A stretch of DNA of 64,000 nucleotides from contig NZ_MUNM01000050.1 of the NCBI RefSeq assembly GCF_002286815.1, positions 62,001 through 126,000 of the forward strand, given 5' to 3'. The translations under genes were made by a program, and so were the position numbers. Below, in pieces: positions 37,671 through 50,504 of this stretch. The notes below the pieces were generated by a model. The model did not search any database, was not told where the DNA came from, and saw only the letters and a program-made list of their open reading frames with translations. Each line of letters opens with the position of its first letter. The first letter of the stretch is position 1. The DNA comes from Pseudomonas sp. PICF141 (lineage in GTDB: Bacteria > Pseudomonadota > Gammaproteobacteria > Pseudomonadales > Pseudomonadaceae).

Positions 37671-39721
37671 GTGCTCAAGATTTTCTGGTTGAATTGGGCA
37701 CCGAAGAACTGCCACCCAAAGCCCTGAATACCCTGGCCGAAGCGTTTATGGCCGGTATCGACAAAGGCCTGCAAGCTGCCGGCCTGAACTACGAAACCAA
37801 AACCGTCTACGCCGCGCCACGTCGTCTGGCCGTGCTGATCACCGCACTGGCGACCCAGCAGCCGGATCGCAGCATCAACCTCGACGGCCCGCCACGCCAG
37901 GCCGCGTTCGATGCCGAAGGCAACCCGACTCAAGCTGCCCTGGGCTTTGCCAAGAAGTGCGGCGTCGACCTGAGCGAGATCGATCAGAGCGGTCCAAAGC
38001 TGCGCTACAGCCAAAGCATCGCCGGCAAGCCGACCGCGAACCTGATGCCGACCATCGTGGAAGACTCCCTCAACGACCTGCCTATTCCCAAGCGCATGCG
38101 CTGGGGTGCTCGCAAGGAAGAATTCGTTCGCCCGACCCAATGGCTGGTGATGCTGCTCGGTGACCATGTCATCGACTGCACCATCCTCGCCCAGAAGTCC
38201 GGTCGCGATTCCCGTGGTCACCGCTTCCACCACCCTGAAAGCGTGCGCATCACCTCGCCGGCCAACTACCTGAACGATCTGCGTGCCGCTTACGTGGTGG
38301 CCGACGCCAACGAGCGTCGCGAGCTGATCAGCAAGCGCACCGAAGAGCTGGCGACGCAGCAGGAAGGTACGGCCATCGTGCCGCCGAACCTGCTCGATGA
38401 AGTGACCGCGCTGGTCGAATGGCCGGTGCCGCTGGTGTGCTCGTTCGAAGAACGTTTCCTCGACGTGCCGCAAGAAGCGCTGATTACCACCATGCAGGAC
38501 AACCAGAAGTATTTCTGCCTGCTGGATGCCGACGGCAAGTTGCTGCCTCGTTTCATTACCGTGGCCAACATCGAAAGCAAAGACCCGCAGCAGATCATCG
38601 CCGGTAACGAGAAAGTGGTTCGCCCACGCCTGACCGACGCCGAGTTCTTCTTCAAGCAAGACAAGAAGCAAAAACTCGAAGCGTTCAATCTGCGCCTGCA
38701 GAATGTGGTGTTCCAGGAAAAACTCGGCAGCGTCTTCGACAAGGCCGAACGTGTTTCCAGACTCGCTGCATTCATTGCTCAACGCATTGGCGGCAACGCT
38801 GCATGGGCTTCCCGTGCCGGCCTGCTGTCCAAGTGCGACCTGGCGACCGAAATGGTTGGCGAGTTCCCGGAGATGCAAGGTGTCGCCGGTTACTACTACG
38901 CCCTTAACGACGGCGAGCCAGAAGAAGTTGCACTGGCGCTGAACGAGCAGTACATGCCGCGCGGTGCCGGCGCTGAATTGCCGACCACCCTCACCGGTGC
39001 GGCCGTGGCCATCGCCGACAAGCTCGATACGTTGGTGGGTATTTTCGGTATCGGCATGTTGCCAACCGGGAGCAAAGACCCGTACGCCCTGCGCCGTGCT
39101 GCGCTGGGTGTATTGCGCATCCTGATCGACAAGAAGCTCGACCTCGACCTGAACGACGCCGTGGCGTTCGCCGTGAATGCGTTCGGTACCAAGGTCAAGG
39201 CTGCCGGCCTTAATGACTCGGTGCTGGAATTCATCTTCGATCGTCTGCGTGCCCGTTATGAAGACGAAGGCGTTGATGTCGGGACTTACCTGTCGGTCCG
39301 TGCCCTGAAGCCGGGTTCGGCGCTGGACTTCGATCAGCGTGTCCAAGCGGTAGAAGCGTTCCGCAAATTGCCGGAAGCCGCTGCGCTGGCCGCCGTGAAC
39401 AAGCGCGTTTCCAACCTGTTGAGCAAGATCGAAGGCTCCGTGCCGACGGTCGTTGAAGCCAAATACTTCGACAACGCCAACGAGTTTTCGCTGTATTCGG
39501 CGATCCAGCAGGCTGACCAGGCTGTCCAGCCGATGGCCGCTGCTCGTCAGTACAGCGAATCGCTGGCACGTCTGGCCGCCTTGCGCGAGCCGGTGGACGC
39601 GTTCTTCGAAGCAGTGATGGTCAACGCCGAAGATGCCAAGGTACGAGCCAACCGCTATGCACTGCTGGCGCGCCTGCGTGGGCTGTTCCTCGGCGTCGCC
39701 GACATTTCGTTGCTGGGCTGA
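37667..39721 (+). CDS. glyS: Glycyl-tRNA synthetase beta subunit
   Basis: A 684-residue subunit that binds tRNA-Gly and is needed for aminoacylation. It opens [20 protein letters not shown], the family signature, and has [19 protein letters not shown] and the HD-like stretch ending [19 protein letters not shown]. The C-terminal DALR-type anticodon domain lies at about 560-680. ATGA overlap with glyQ indicates coupled translation, fitting the equal stoichiometry. gmhB follows 10 bases downstream. Confidence 0.97.
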   Translation: MSAQDFLVELGTEELPPKALNTLAEAFMAGIDKGLQAAGLNYETKTVYAAPRRLAVLITALATQQPDRSINLDGPPRQAAFDAEGNPTQAALGFAKKCGVDLSEIDQSGPKLRYSQSIAGKPTANLMPTIVEDSLNDLPIPKRMRWGARKEEFVRPTQWLVMLLGDHVIDCTILAQKSGRDSRGHRFHHPESVRITSPANYLNDLRAAYVVADANERRELISKRTEELATQQEGTAIVPPNLLDEVTALVEWPVPLVCSFEERFLDVPQEALITTMQDNQKYFCLLDADGKLLPRFITVANIESKDPQQIIAGNEKVVRPRLTDAEFFFKQDKKQKLEAFNLRLQNVVFQEKLGSVFDKAERVSRLAAFIAQRIGGNAAWASRAGLLSKCDLATEMVGEFPEMQGVAGYYYALNDGEPEEVALALNEQYMPRGAGAELPTTLTGAAVAIADKLDTLVGIFGIGMLPTGSKDPYALRRAALGVLRILIDKKLDLDLNDAVAFAVNAFGTKVKAAGLNDSVLEFIFDRLRARYEDEGVDVGTYLSVRALKPGSALDFDQRVQAVEAFRKLPEAAALAAVNKRVSNLLSKIEGSVPTVVEAKYFDNANEFSLYSAIQQADQAVQPMAAARQYSESLARLAALREPVDAFFEAVMVNAEDAKVRANRYALLARLRGLFLGVADISLLG

Positions 39722-39731
39722 GGGGCTGCTG

Positions 39732-40265
39732 TTGAAACTGCTGATTCTCGATCGGGATGGAGTGATCAATTACGACTCCGACGCGTACATCAAGTCGGTG
39801 GAGGAGTGGATTCCGCTGCCCGGTTCGATCGAAGCGATCGCGCAGTTGAGCAAGGCCGGCTGGACGGTGGCGGTCGCTACTAACCAGTCGGGCATCGCTC
39901 GCGGCTATTACGACATCACCACCCTGGAGGCCATGCACGCTCGCTTGCGCGAACTGGTGGCGGAGCAGGGTGGTGAAGTCGGGCTGATCGTTTATTGCCC
40001 GCATGGGCCCGACGATGGCTGCGATTGCCGCAAGCCAAAACCCGGGATGTTGAAAGCCATCGCCGCGCATTACAACGTTTCGCTGACGAATCTATGGTTC
40101 GTCGGCGATACTCTCGGTGACCTGGAAGCCGCCAAAGCCGTCGACTGTCAGCCAGTTTTGGTAAAGACCGGGAAAGGCGAAAAGACTCAGGGCAAGACCC
40201 TACCGGCAGGCACCTTGATTTTTGACGATCTGGCGGCGATTGCCGCGGAACTTATCCACAACTAA
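39732..40265 (+). CDS. gmhB: D-glycero-beta-D-manno-heptose 1,7-bisphosphate 7-phosphatase
   Basis: A 177-residue HAD phosphatase in the ADP-heptose pathway for LPS inner core. The nucleophile motif is LILDRDGVIN (about 4-13). The zinc-binding loop CPHGPDDGCDCRKPKPGM (about 98-115) identifies GmhB, and FVGDTLGDLEAA is HAD motif III/IV. The start is TTG 39732, with GAGGGG just upstream; no in-frame ATG gives the family N-terminus. It is tightly linked to glyS and followed by plsC, as in P. aeruginosa. Confidence 0.93.
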   Translation: MKLLILDRDGVINYDSDAYIKSVEEWIPLPGSIEAIAQLSKAGWTVAVATNQSGIARGYYDITTLEAMHARLRELVAEQGGEVGLIVYCPHGPDDGCDCRKPKPGMLKAIAAHYNVSLTNLWFVGDTLGDLEAAKAVDCQPVLVKTGKGEKTQGKTLPAGTLIFDDLAAIAAELIHN

Positions 40266-40346
40266 GGCTCTTCTGACATCCTGGCCAAGGACTGATCGGG
40301 AGTGCGTTTGAATAGGCGGGCAATGCCCGCAACGGTAAATGTCGCC

Positions 40347-41126
40347 ATGTCGATACTGCAGGCCATCAGAACTTTCCTCTTTTACCTGCTGCTGGGCACC
40401 AGTTCCTTACTCTGGTGCACCCTGAGCTTTTTTATCGCGCCGTTTCTGCCATTCAAGGCGCGCTATCGCTTTATCAACGTGTACTGGTGCCGCTGTGCCT
40501 TATGGCTGAGCAAAGTCTTTCTGGGTATCCGTTACGAAGTGAAGGGTGCCGAGAATGTACCTGACCAGCCCTGCGTGATTCAGGCGAACCATCAGAGCAC
40601 CTGGGAGACCTTTTTTCTCTCGGCCTACTTCGAGCCGCTGAGCCAGGTGCTCAAGCGCGAACTGCTCTACGTTCCGTTCTTCGGCTGGGCCATGGCGATG
40701 CTGCGACCGATCGCCATCGACCGTGGCAACCCGAAAGCTGCACTCAAGCATGTGGCGAAGAAGGGCGATGAGCTGCTCAAGGACAAGGTCTGGGTACTGA
40801 TCTTCCCGGAAGGGACTCGCGTTCCCTATGGCACCATCGGCAAGTTTTCCCGGGGTGGCACCGCGTTGGCTGTCAATGCGTCATTGCCGGTACTGCCGAT
40901 TGCGCACAATGCCGGCAAGTTCTGGCCAAAAACCGGTTGGGCAAAAAAGCAGGGCGTGATCACGGTGATCATTGGCGCGCCGATGTACGCCGAGGGCAGT
41001 GGGCCGCGAGCGATCGCCGACCTCAATGATCGGGTCCAAGCCTGGAACGAACAGATGCAGCGCGAAATGGGCTCGCTGCCAGCAGCCCCGGCGGCGCCAA
41101 GTGCGACCGATCAAGTGGCTGTCTGA
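40347..41126 (+). CDS. plsC: 1-acylglycerol-3-phosphate O-acyltransferase (PlsC/LptA type)
   Basis: A 259-residue inner-membrane enzyme making phosphatidic acid from lysophosphatidic acid. The N-terminal helix is at about 10-35. Catalytic block I is ANHQSTWE, where glutamate replaces the more usual aspartate of NHxxxxD. Block II is IAIDRGNPKAAL, block III is IFPEGTR and block IV is LPVLPIAHNAG. ATG 40347 (MSILQAIRTFLFYLL) is preferred over in-frame 40302. The orthologous gene adjoins gmhB near the P. aeruginosa origin. Confidence 0.93.
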   Translation: MSILQAIRTFLFYLLLGTSSLLWCTLSFFIAPFLPFKARYRFINVYWCRCALWLSKVFLGIRYEVKGAENVPDQPCVIQANHQSTWETFFLSAYFEPLSQVLKRELLYVPFFGWAMAMLRPIAIDRGNPKAALKHVAKKGDELLKDKVWVLIFPEGTRVPYGTIGKFSRGGTALAVNASLPVLPIAHNAGKFWPKTGWAKKQGVITVIIGAPMYAEGSGPRAIADLNDRVQAWNEQMQREMGSLPAAPAAPSATDQVAV

Positions 41127-41255
41127 GATTCTGTGGATAACCTGTGTGTCGTTTTGTTGAAAAGCGCTTCAATTAGCTATTAAGTTTTTGATTTACATAC
41201 ATATTTCTTGGGAAAGAAAAAAATCCGAAAAGGTGCATAAGTTTATTTCTGACCT

Positions 41256-41285
41256 AAAAAAACCGGCTGATATAGCCGGTTTTTT
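41256..41285. terminator. Bidirectional terminator between plsC and the CHASE2 kinase gene
   Basis: AAAAAAA then ACCGGCT (41262-41268), a 5-base loop, AGCCGGT (41274-41280) and TTTTT. It is a classic two-way rho-independent terminator for convergent genes. The preceding 41145-41250 stretch is markedly AT-rich and holds no gene. Confidence 0.92.
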
Positions 41286-41307
41286 ATGCGCGCTGAAAAC
41301 ATCTGGA

Positions 41308-43620
41308 TCACTCGCTCAATAGCGGTAACTGAATGCTGAACGTCGAGCCTTGCCCCACCACGCTACGACAGGAAATCCTTCCGCCATGACGATCCACCAC
41401 CGCCTTGACCATGGACAAACCCAGTCCCAGGCCATCGGTGCCCTGAGCTGAAGTAAAACGCCGATACTGGCTGAACAACTCAGGAAGTTCTTCGACGGCA
41501 ATCCCTCGGCCCTGATCGACGATCTCGCACAGCAACCAGCCTTCGGCATAACTCACCCGCACCGATATCCGCGACCCCGCCGGGCTGTACTTGATGGCGT
41601 TTTCCAACAGGTTGAACAGTGCCCGTGTCAGTAGTGATTGATCCGCCAGGACCTGCGCTTCAGCGTTTTCGTCGAGGTCATGCAGCAACTGAATGTTTTT
41701 CAGGTAAGCGATACTCAAGGCTTGGTCGAAAGAATCGAGCAACAACATCGCGAACATGCTCGGCTGAAACTGATAGGCCTCGGACTCGGCCTTTGCCAAC
41801 TGCACAAAAGCCTCGGTCAGGTTCAACGCCTTGCGCACTTGTAACTCGATCTGGCTGAACACTTGAGTATCACCGGGCACCTGATGCCGCTGAACGTCGA
41901 GCAAGGCGAGTATCGCCGAATGGGGAGCCCGCAGGTCATGGGACAAAAAGCGCAGCAATACGGCTCGCTGTTCTTCGGTGTCGCGCTCCACGCTCAAGTC
42001 AGTGAGACTCAGCAGCCAGCCAATCACGGAGTCACCCTCGGCCGGTAACAGCGGTGCCAGGTCCAGACGCAGGCTGCGTGCCTGGGTGTCACGAAACTCC
42101 AAGGGTTCCAGGGTCGACAACGCAGATGACGCTCCATCGGACGGCACCGGGTACCCCAGGTCATTCAGTTGCTCGAGCACGTCCTCACCCACCAGACCAC
42201 GACCAAATACCTCTCGAGCCTTACGGTTGGCCAGCAGAATACGCCCGTGCGGATCGCTGATCAGCGTCGCCACGGGCAGGTATTCAAGCCCGTCGGCAAT
42301 GAATCGCCGGGTATCGCGGGTTCGGCTCATGGCCTGCTCCAGCGCGACGATTTGCCCTTGCAACACATCACCGGCCGGGGCCTGGGTGCGACGACGCTCA
42401 GGAAAGACTTTTGGCTCGCTGTCCAGGCGCGCCAGTTCCCAGCCGAAATAGGCGAGCACCGCGTTCAGCCTTCGCCAATTCCAGATCAGGTAGCCCAGCA
42501 TCATCCCCAACAGGCTTGCGGCCGGTGACCACCACCAGCCAAGCCGCAACAGTACAGCCGAGCCCAGCAGAGCGGCTGCCATTGCACCCAGGGTCAGCCA
42601 TAAGGCACGACGCGGACGTACCAGTAACAGGCCCAGTAACTCACCAACGATCATCATCGACAGCAATGCCGCCAAGCGTTGATCAAGCTCCACGATGTTG
42701 CGCTGTTGAAGCAGCCCGTTGAGGATATTCGCTTGAATCTCAACACCCGGTGTAGTGCCGATGCTGGCCGATTGCGGGGTCACGTAGCGATCCCCCAGGC
42801 CGGCAGCGGTCGAGCCGATCAGAATCAAGCGATCACGCAGCAATTCGGGCGGAACTTCGCCGCGCAATACGCTGACGTAGGGCACCGTAGGAAAGCCTGC
42901 GTCGGAATGGATGAAAGGAATCCGTATTTCATGGGCTCGCTGCCAGCCTTGCTCCAATGGCGAGGCCGGGGTGCCGGGCATCGGTGCATTTCCCTTGTCG
43001 GAAAGCGTTTCTTCGTACAGCAGCCAGGCCAGTTGCGGGCGTGCTTTTTGCGCCGGGCCTTCGCTTAAATACACGCTGCGCACGACCCCATCAGCGTCCG
43101 CTTCGGCATTGATGTGCCCGACACCTTTAGCGCAATGGCTCAGCGCAGCCACCGGTTCGATTTCCCCCAAGGGTTGCCCATAACGGGCGACGCCTTCGCG
43201 CAGCAACGGCACAAATACATTTGCGGCCCGACAGGTCGCCTGGGCTAAAAGCTGATCGTTGGCGGGCTGGCTATCGGGCTCGCTGAAAATAACGTCGAAT
43301 AGAACACCTTTAACGTTCGCTGCGCTGAGCCGATCCAGCAGTTGCGCGTGCATGGCTCGCGACCACGGCCATCGGCCAAGCTGCTGCAAGCTGTAGTCAT
43401 CGATCGTAACAATGAGTATTCGCCGGTCCACTGGCAGCGGACTCAGGCGGCGCAGGTTGTCATACAGCAGATTGCTCAGGGCCAAGCCCTGATACATGGA
43501 CAGCATCGCCGTCAGCGGCAGCAGGATCAGACAGACCCACAGCCACTCACGGACTATCCGCCGAAACAGCCGCTGAGCCTGGGTCGGCTCGCGGCCATCC
43601 TTCCTTGGCCGGCCCTTCAT
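41308..43620 (-). CDS. CHASE2-domain sensor histidine kinase
   Basis: A 770-residue membrane kinase. N-terminal helix about 28-48, then a periplasmic CHASE2 domain (about 60-315, with RRILIVTIDDYSLQQLGRWPW and VKGVLFDVIFSEPD), then three helices (about 320-400). A PAS domain spans about 450-560, HisKA has FLSHDLRAPHSAILALLDV (phosphoacceptor His in HDLR), and the HATPase has NLLENAIKYSP, VDQGRGIAV and GLGLGLSMVKAVVDRHGG. It lies 18 bases downstream of a FecR-domain gene, so the two are one operon. The divergent OmpR-type regulator is its likely partner. The periplasmic ligand is unknown. Confidence 0.93.
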   Translation of the reverse strand: MKGRPRKDGREPTQAQRLFRRIVREWLWVCLILLPLTAMLSMYQGLALSNLLYDNLRRLSPLPVDRRILIVTIDDYSLQQLGRWPWSRAMHAQLLDRLSAANVKGVLFDVIFSEPDSQPANDQLLAQATCRAANVFVPLLREGVARYGQPLGEIEPVAALSHCAKGVGHINAEADADGVVRSVYLSEGPAQKARPQLAWLLYEETLSDKGNAPMPGTPASPLEQGWQRAHEIRIPFIHSDAGFPTVPYVSVLRGEVPPELLRDRLILIGSTAAGLGDRYVTPQSASIGTTPGVEIQANILNGLLQQRNIVELDQRLAALLSMMIVGELLGLLLVRPRRALWLTLGAMAAALLGSAVLLRLGWWWSPAASLLGMMLGYLIWNWRRLNAVLAYFGWELARLDSEPKVFPERRRTQAPAGDVLQGQIVALEQAMSRTRDTRRFIADGLEYLPVATLISDPHGRILLANRKAREVFGRGLVGEDVLEQLNDLGYPVPSDGASSALSTLEPLEFRDTQARSLRLDLAPLLPAEGDSVIGWLLSLTDLSVERDTEEQRAVLLRFLSHDLRAPHSAILALLDVQRHQVPGDTQVFSQIELQVRKALNLTEAFVQLAKAESEAYQFQPSMFAMLLLDSFDQALSIAYLKNIQLLHDLDENAEAQVLADQSLLTRALFNLLENAIKYSPAGSRISVRVSYAEGWLLCEIVDQGRGIAVEELPELFSQYRRFTSAQGTDGLGLGLSMVKAVVDRHGGRISCRSVVGQGSTFSIQLPLLSE

Positions 43621-43638
43621 CGGCCGTCGACCGAGATG

Positions 43639-44634
43639 CTATTGAACACGTGGGGTCCTGGGGTGATAGAAAATGTCATACACCCCGGTCTCACCCTCTA
43701 ACCCCTGAGCGTCAAAGGCCGACAGGCGAACATGGTAAAAAAACGCTTTCAGCCCGCTGAACTTGACCTCTGGCGTGCTGGAAAACTGCTCTTGCTTGAT
43801 GTCCAGAAAGGCTGCGTCGGTGGCTACTTGAGCCCGATAACGCGTTGCCCCTTCGATGGGTTTCATGATCAATTGCCAGACAGGCACATTCCCCCTCTGA
43901 CCGGCCTGCCCCAACAAACGTGGAGCGGGTAACAAGTCGGTTGGCGTCAGCACGCCTTGTTTCTGAATTCGCAACCCCTGGCGGGCCATGACCTGGACTT
44001 CGTCAGCTTCAACGCCCTTGGGGCGTTTGGCAACGGGCCGGGCAGGGCGGGGCCCCGACGTTTGTTCATCACGATTGACCGCCACTTGTCCATTCAGAAC
44101 CTCAAGCAATGACTGACCAGTGTCATCGTTGCGCACCCGAAAGTGCGTACCCCGTACGCCCAGGACACCGACCGGAGTGACAATCTGAAAGCGATCATGG
44201 TCGCTGGCACGTTTGATCACATACGACTCAACCTGGCCCTGCTCAAGAATGACCTGAGGGATCGAATGTTCTTCATTGAGGTGCAGGGTGATATGGGAAC
44301 TGGAGGGCAACACCACCCGCGCCCCATCGCCCAGGGACAGGCTGACAAATGCCGAAGGCGAGGTTTTGACGCCTTCCTGCTCGTCGATCGACATACCTTC
44401 CTGCAACGGCGTCTGCTTGCCTTTGACATCCAGTTTCCAGGCTTCGCCGGTCAGATGTTCGACCGTTGCCGGCAGCGGTTGACCACGGCATTGTTGGTTC
44501 TGATCGATATAAGGCAGACGTTTTGCCGAGGCGACAGCGGCTGATGCACTGTGAGCGAACAATCCCGCCAGGCCAGCCATCAGTAAAAGACAGACGCCAG
44601 AACGGCGTGGGAGCAATAAGGTCATGGGGTTCAT
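43639..44634 (-). CDS. Exported FecR-domain protein
   Basis: A 331-residue periplasmic protein: signal peptide about 1-33, a FecR domain at about 60-180 (LQEGMSIDEQEGVKTSPSAF, SLSLGDGARVVLPSSS, TPVGVLGVRGTHFRVR), and a C-terminal beta-rich domain at about 240-325 resembling the fibronectin-like repeats that often follow FecR domains. It is the first gene of the operon with the CHASE2 kinase. FecR-CHASE2 pairs occur widely (often with cyclase outputs), so this protein may bind the kinase's periplasmic domain; that is inference. Confidence 0.85.
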   Translation of the reverse strand: MNPMTLLLPRRSGVCLLLMAGLAGLFAHSASAAVASAKRLPYIDQNQQCRGQPLPATVEHLTGEAWKLDVKGKQTPLQEGMSIDEQEGVKTSPSAFVSLSLGDGARVVLPSSSHITLHLNEEHSIPQVILEQGQVESYVIKRASDHDRFQIVTPVGVLGVRGTHFRVRNDDTGQSLLEVLNGQVAVNRDEQTSGPRPARPVAKRPKGVEADEVQVMARQGLRIQKQGVLTPTDLLPAPRLLGQAGQRGNVPVWQLIMKPIEGATRYRAQVATDAAFLDIKQEQFSSTPEVKFSGLKAFFYHVRLSAFDAQGLEGETGVYDIFYHPRTPRVQ

Positions 44635-45022
44635 GGATTGGCTTTTATGCTCTGATGAAAATCACGCCGGATAACGCACACGCGTATTCGACGCACGATA
44701 CCTGAGCGGATGCTCTGGCAGATAGCCATGAAGCAAAGGATATCGAAGATGACACATCCTTGTGTCGGCACCGAGCAGGCACTCCGTGTATTTCCCCTGA
44801 ACAGGGTACCGCCGAAAACCGGCAATCGACGGTCCTGTAAAGTTGACTTGGCGCTCCCTGCGCCGGAGCACATCCCAATGCCCCTGTGCCGCTCAGCGAC
44901 AACGAATTTACCGATATAAGTGACCTTTGCAGCAATTCGCCACAATTGTTCAGATTCCATCAATCAGCCTAAACTCCCGCAGGATTTTTACTTTGCACCA
45001 CGAGATGAAGGAACTACTCGGC
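44635..45022. promoter_or_regulatory. Divergent control region of the CHASE2/FecR/regulator module
   Basis: These 388 bases between the fecR-like gene (minus) and the response regulator (plus) must carry both promoters. Hairpins GACAC/GTGTC near 44753-44768 and GGCGC/GCGCC near 44852-44866 are visible. TTGACT at about 44843 has no matching -10. No credible gene is present. Confidence 0.45.
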
Positions 45023-45742
45023 ATGCGTGTCGCAATACTGGATGACGAGCCCGCTGAACTGCGCCGGGTTGAACAGACACTGCGACAGATCTCCGTCACG
45101 GGTGAACAAGCGTGGACGCTGCATTGTTTCGAGCGGGGAGAGGACTTGCGACGCCAACTTCGGCGGGAGACCTTCGACCTGCTGATCCTCGATTGGCAAC
45201 TGCCCGATATCAGCGGGCTCGCTTTGTTGCGCTGGACCCGCGAACACATGGACGTGCCACCCGCCGCGATCATGCTCACCAGTCGCGATACCGAAAGCGA
45301 TATCGTCCAGGCGTTGAACGCCGGGGCCGATGATTACGTGAGCAAACCGTTTCGTCCTAACGAGCTGATGGCGCGGGTCAGCGCGGTGCTTCGCCGGCAT
45401 GGGCTGCAACGCGCCGCGGCTACCGAAATACTGACCTTCAATGACCTCGAATTCGACGACGCCGAACTCACCGTCACCCGCGCCGCCATCCCCATCAGCC
45501 TGACCGAACGGGAATACCGTCTCGCTCGCTGCCTGTTCGCCAATCTGGGCCGACCTTTGTCCCGTGAATACTTATATGAACGCTTTTGGACCCACGAAGA
45601 AATAACATCTTCCCGCCCACTGGATACGCATATCTATCGCCTGCGCAACAAGCTGGGCCTGACGGCTGATCGCGGTTGGCAACTGCTGACGATTTACGGG
45701 TATGGGTATCGGCTTGAGAGGGTCGCCAACGCTAACGCCTGA
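45023..45742 (+). CDS. OmpR/PhoB-family response regulator
   Basis: A 239-residue regulator. The receiver domain (about 1-115) has the acidic pair in AILDDEPAE, phosphoacceptor Asp57 in LLILDWQLPD, the threonine/serine switch IMLTSRD and lysine in VSKPF. The winged-helix domain (about 135-235) has SLTEREYRLARCLF and GRPLSREYLYERFW, ending with TIYGYGYRLE. ATG 45023 is preferred (AAGGAA about 10 bases upstream, receiver starts at once); an ATG 18 bases earlier is in frame. It is divergent from fecR/CHASE2-kinase and is probably their output. Confidence 0.92.
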   Translation: MRVAILDDEPAELRRVEQTLRQISVTGEQAWTLHCFERGEDLRRQLRRETFDLLILDWQLPDISGLALLRWTREHMDVPPAAIMLTSRDTESDIVQALNAGADDYVSKPFRPNELMARVSAVLRRHGLQRAAATEILTFNDLEFDDAELTVTRAAIPISLTEREYRLARCLFANLGRPLSREYLYERFWTHEEITSSRPLDTHIYRLRNKLGLTADRGWQLLTIYGYGYRLERVANANA

Positions 45743-45758
45743 TGTCTTTTCGGCGATC

Positions 45759-45795
45759 ACAAAAAAGGCCAGCGCTAAGCGTTGGCCTTTTTTTG
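45759..45795. terminator. Bidirectional terminator between the response regulator and gyrB
   Basis: AAAAAAGGCCAGCGC, a short TAA loop, GCGTTGGCC and TTTTTTT form a stem (one G:T pair) flanked by A- and T-runs. It serves both convergent genes. Confidence 0.92.
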
Positions 45796-45814
45796 TTGGA
45801 GCAGTCCTGCCGGA

Positions 45815-49341
<3,527 letters not shown>

Positions 49342-49361
49342 CTAGGTTCTGCTGAGCATGA

Positions 49362-50465
49362 TTACAGACGCATCGGCATGACAACATAGGCCGAGTCGTC
49401 GTTGTCGGACTCTTGTACCAGCGCACTGCTGTTGGAGTCGGACAGAATCAAACGAACCTGCTCGGTGGTCATCACGCCCAGTACGTCGAGCAGGTAGCTC
49501 ACGTTAAAACCGATTTCCAGAGAGCCGCCGTTGTACTCAACACCCACTTCTTCTTCCGCTTCCTCCTGTTCCGGGTTGTTCGCCTGGATCTTCAACTGAC
49601 CATTGGCCAACTGCAGGCGGATACCCCGGTATTTTTCGTTGGAAAGGATCGCGGTACGGCTAAACGCTTCACGCAAGGCCTGGCGATCGCCCAGTACCAG
49701 CTTGTCGCCACCTTTTGGCAGAACACGCTCGTAGTCAGGGAATTTGCCGTCGACCAGTTTCGAGGTGAAGGTGAATTCGCCGGTGGTAGCACGGATGTGG
49801 TGTTGGCCCAAGACGATGCTGACATTACCGTCCGGCTCGGTCAGCAAACGCGCCAATTCCAGAATACCTTTGCGCGGTACGATCACCTGATGACGATCCG
49901 GTTGGCCGATATCGGCCTGCATCGAGCACATCGCCAAACGGTGACCGTCAGTAGCCACGGCGCGGATGACGCCAGCGGAGACTTCCAGCAGCATGCCGTT
50001 GAGGTAGTAGCGTACGTCTTGCTGCGCCATGGCGAAGCTGGTGCGTTCGATCAAACGACGCAATTTGCTTTGCTCAAGGCTGCAAGTCAGCGAGCCTGGG
50101 CCTTCTTCCACCGTCGGGAAGTCATTGGCCGGCAGGGTCGACAGGGTAAAGCGACTACGGCCGGCCTTCACCACAAGCTTCTGCTCATCGACCTTGATGT
50201 CGATCAGCGCATCGTTCGGCAAGCTCTTGCAGATGTCCATCAGCTTGCGCGCAGGCACAGTGATGGAACCCGGGTCCGCAGGCTCTTCGAGTTGTACACG
50301 ACCGACCAGCTCGACTTCCAGGTCGGTACCGGTCAGCGACAGTTGCTGGCCTTCGACAACCAGCAGCACGTTGGAAAGCACCGGCAAGGTCTGGCGGCGC
50401 TCGACGACGCCTGCGACCAGTTGCAGGGGTTTCAACAGGGCTTCGCGTTGAATGGTGAAATGCAT
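49362..50465 (-). CDS. dnaN: DNA polymerase III beta subunit (sliding clamp)
   Basis: A 367-residue clamp protein with three similar domains (about 1-125, 126-250, 251-367). It starts MHFTIQREALLKPLQLVAGV and ends with the usual SALVQESDNDDSAYVVMPMRL (in part), whose PMRL tail is conserved. The position directly after dnaA (39-base gap) and before recF is the standard bacterial order. Confidence 0.97.
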   Translation of the reverse strand: MHFTIQREALLKPLQLVAGVVERRQTLPVLSNVLLVVEGQQLSLTGTDLEVELVGRVQLEEPADPGSITVPARKLMDICKSLPNDALIDIKVDEQKLVVKAGRSRFTLSTLPANDFPTVEEGPGSLTCSLEQSKLRRLIERTSFAMAQQDVRYYLNGMLLEVSAGVIRAVATDGHRLAMCSMQADIGQPDRHQVIVPRKGILELARLLTEPDGNVSIVLGQHHIRATTGEFTFTSKLVDGKFPDYERVLPKGGDKLVLGDRQALREAFSRTAILSNEKYRGIRLQLANGQLKIQANNPEQEEAEEEVGVEYNGGSLEIGFNVSYLLDVLGVMTTEQVRLILSDSNSSALVQESDNDDSAYVVMPMRL

Positions 50466-50504
50466 GGTCTAGTCCCTTGCCTTAATAAGCTGCGCTGATG
50501 TTCA

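Noticed and set aside
36078..37715. A 545-codon version of tag
   Set aside because: The extra N-terminal 360 codons are the antisense of glyQ. The glycosylase is complete from ATG 36635.
37580..39769. A 729-codon open frame on the minus strand opposite glyS
   Set aside because: Antisense shadow of a certain gene, with no ribosome site or recognisable domain. The same applies to the long minus frames at 57148-58965 (opposite mnmG) and 53521-55098 (opposite yidC).
40581..40602. NHQSTWE in place of the NHxxxxD acyltransferase box in plsC
   Set aside because: At first it looks like a lost catalytic aspartate, but glutamate at this position occurs in known PlsC relatives and the other blocks are intact, so the gene is probably active.
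44710..44919. Short frames in the gap between the FecR-domain gene and the response regulator
   Set aside because: No ribosome site, atypical composition and competing frames on both strands. The gap is better read as a divergent promoter region.
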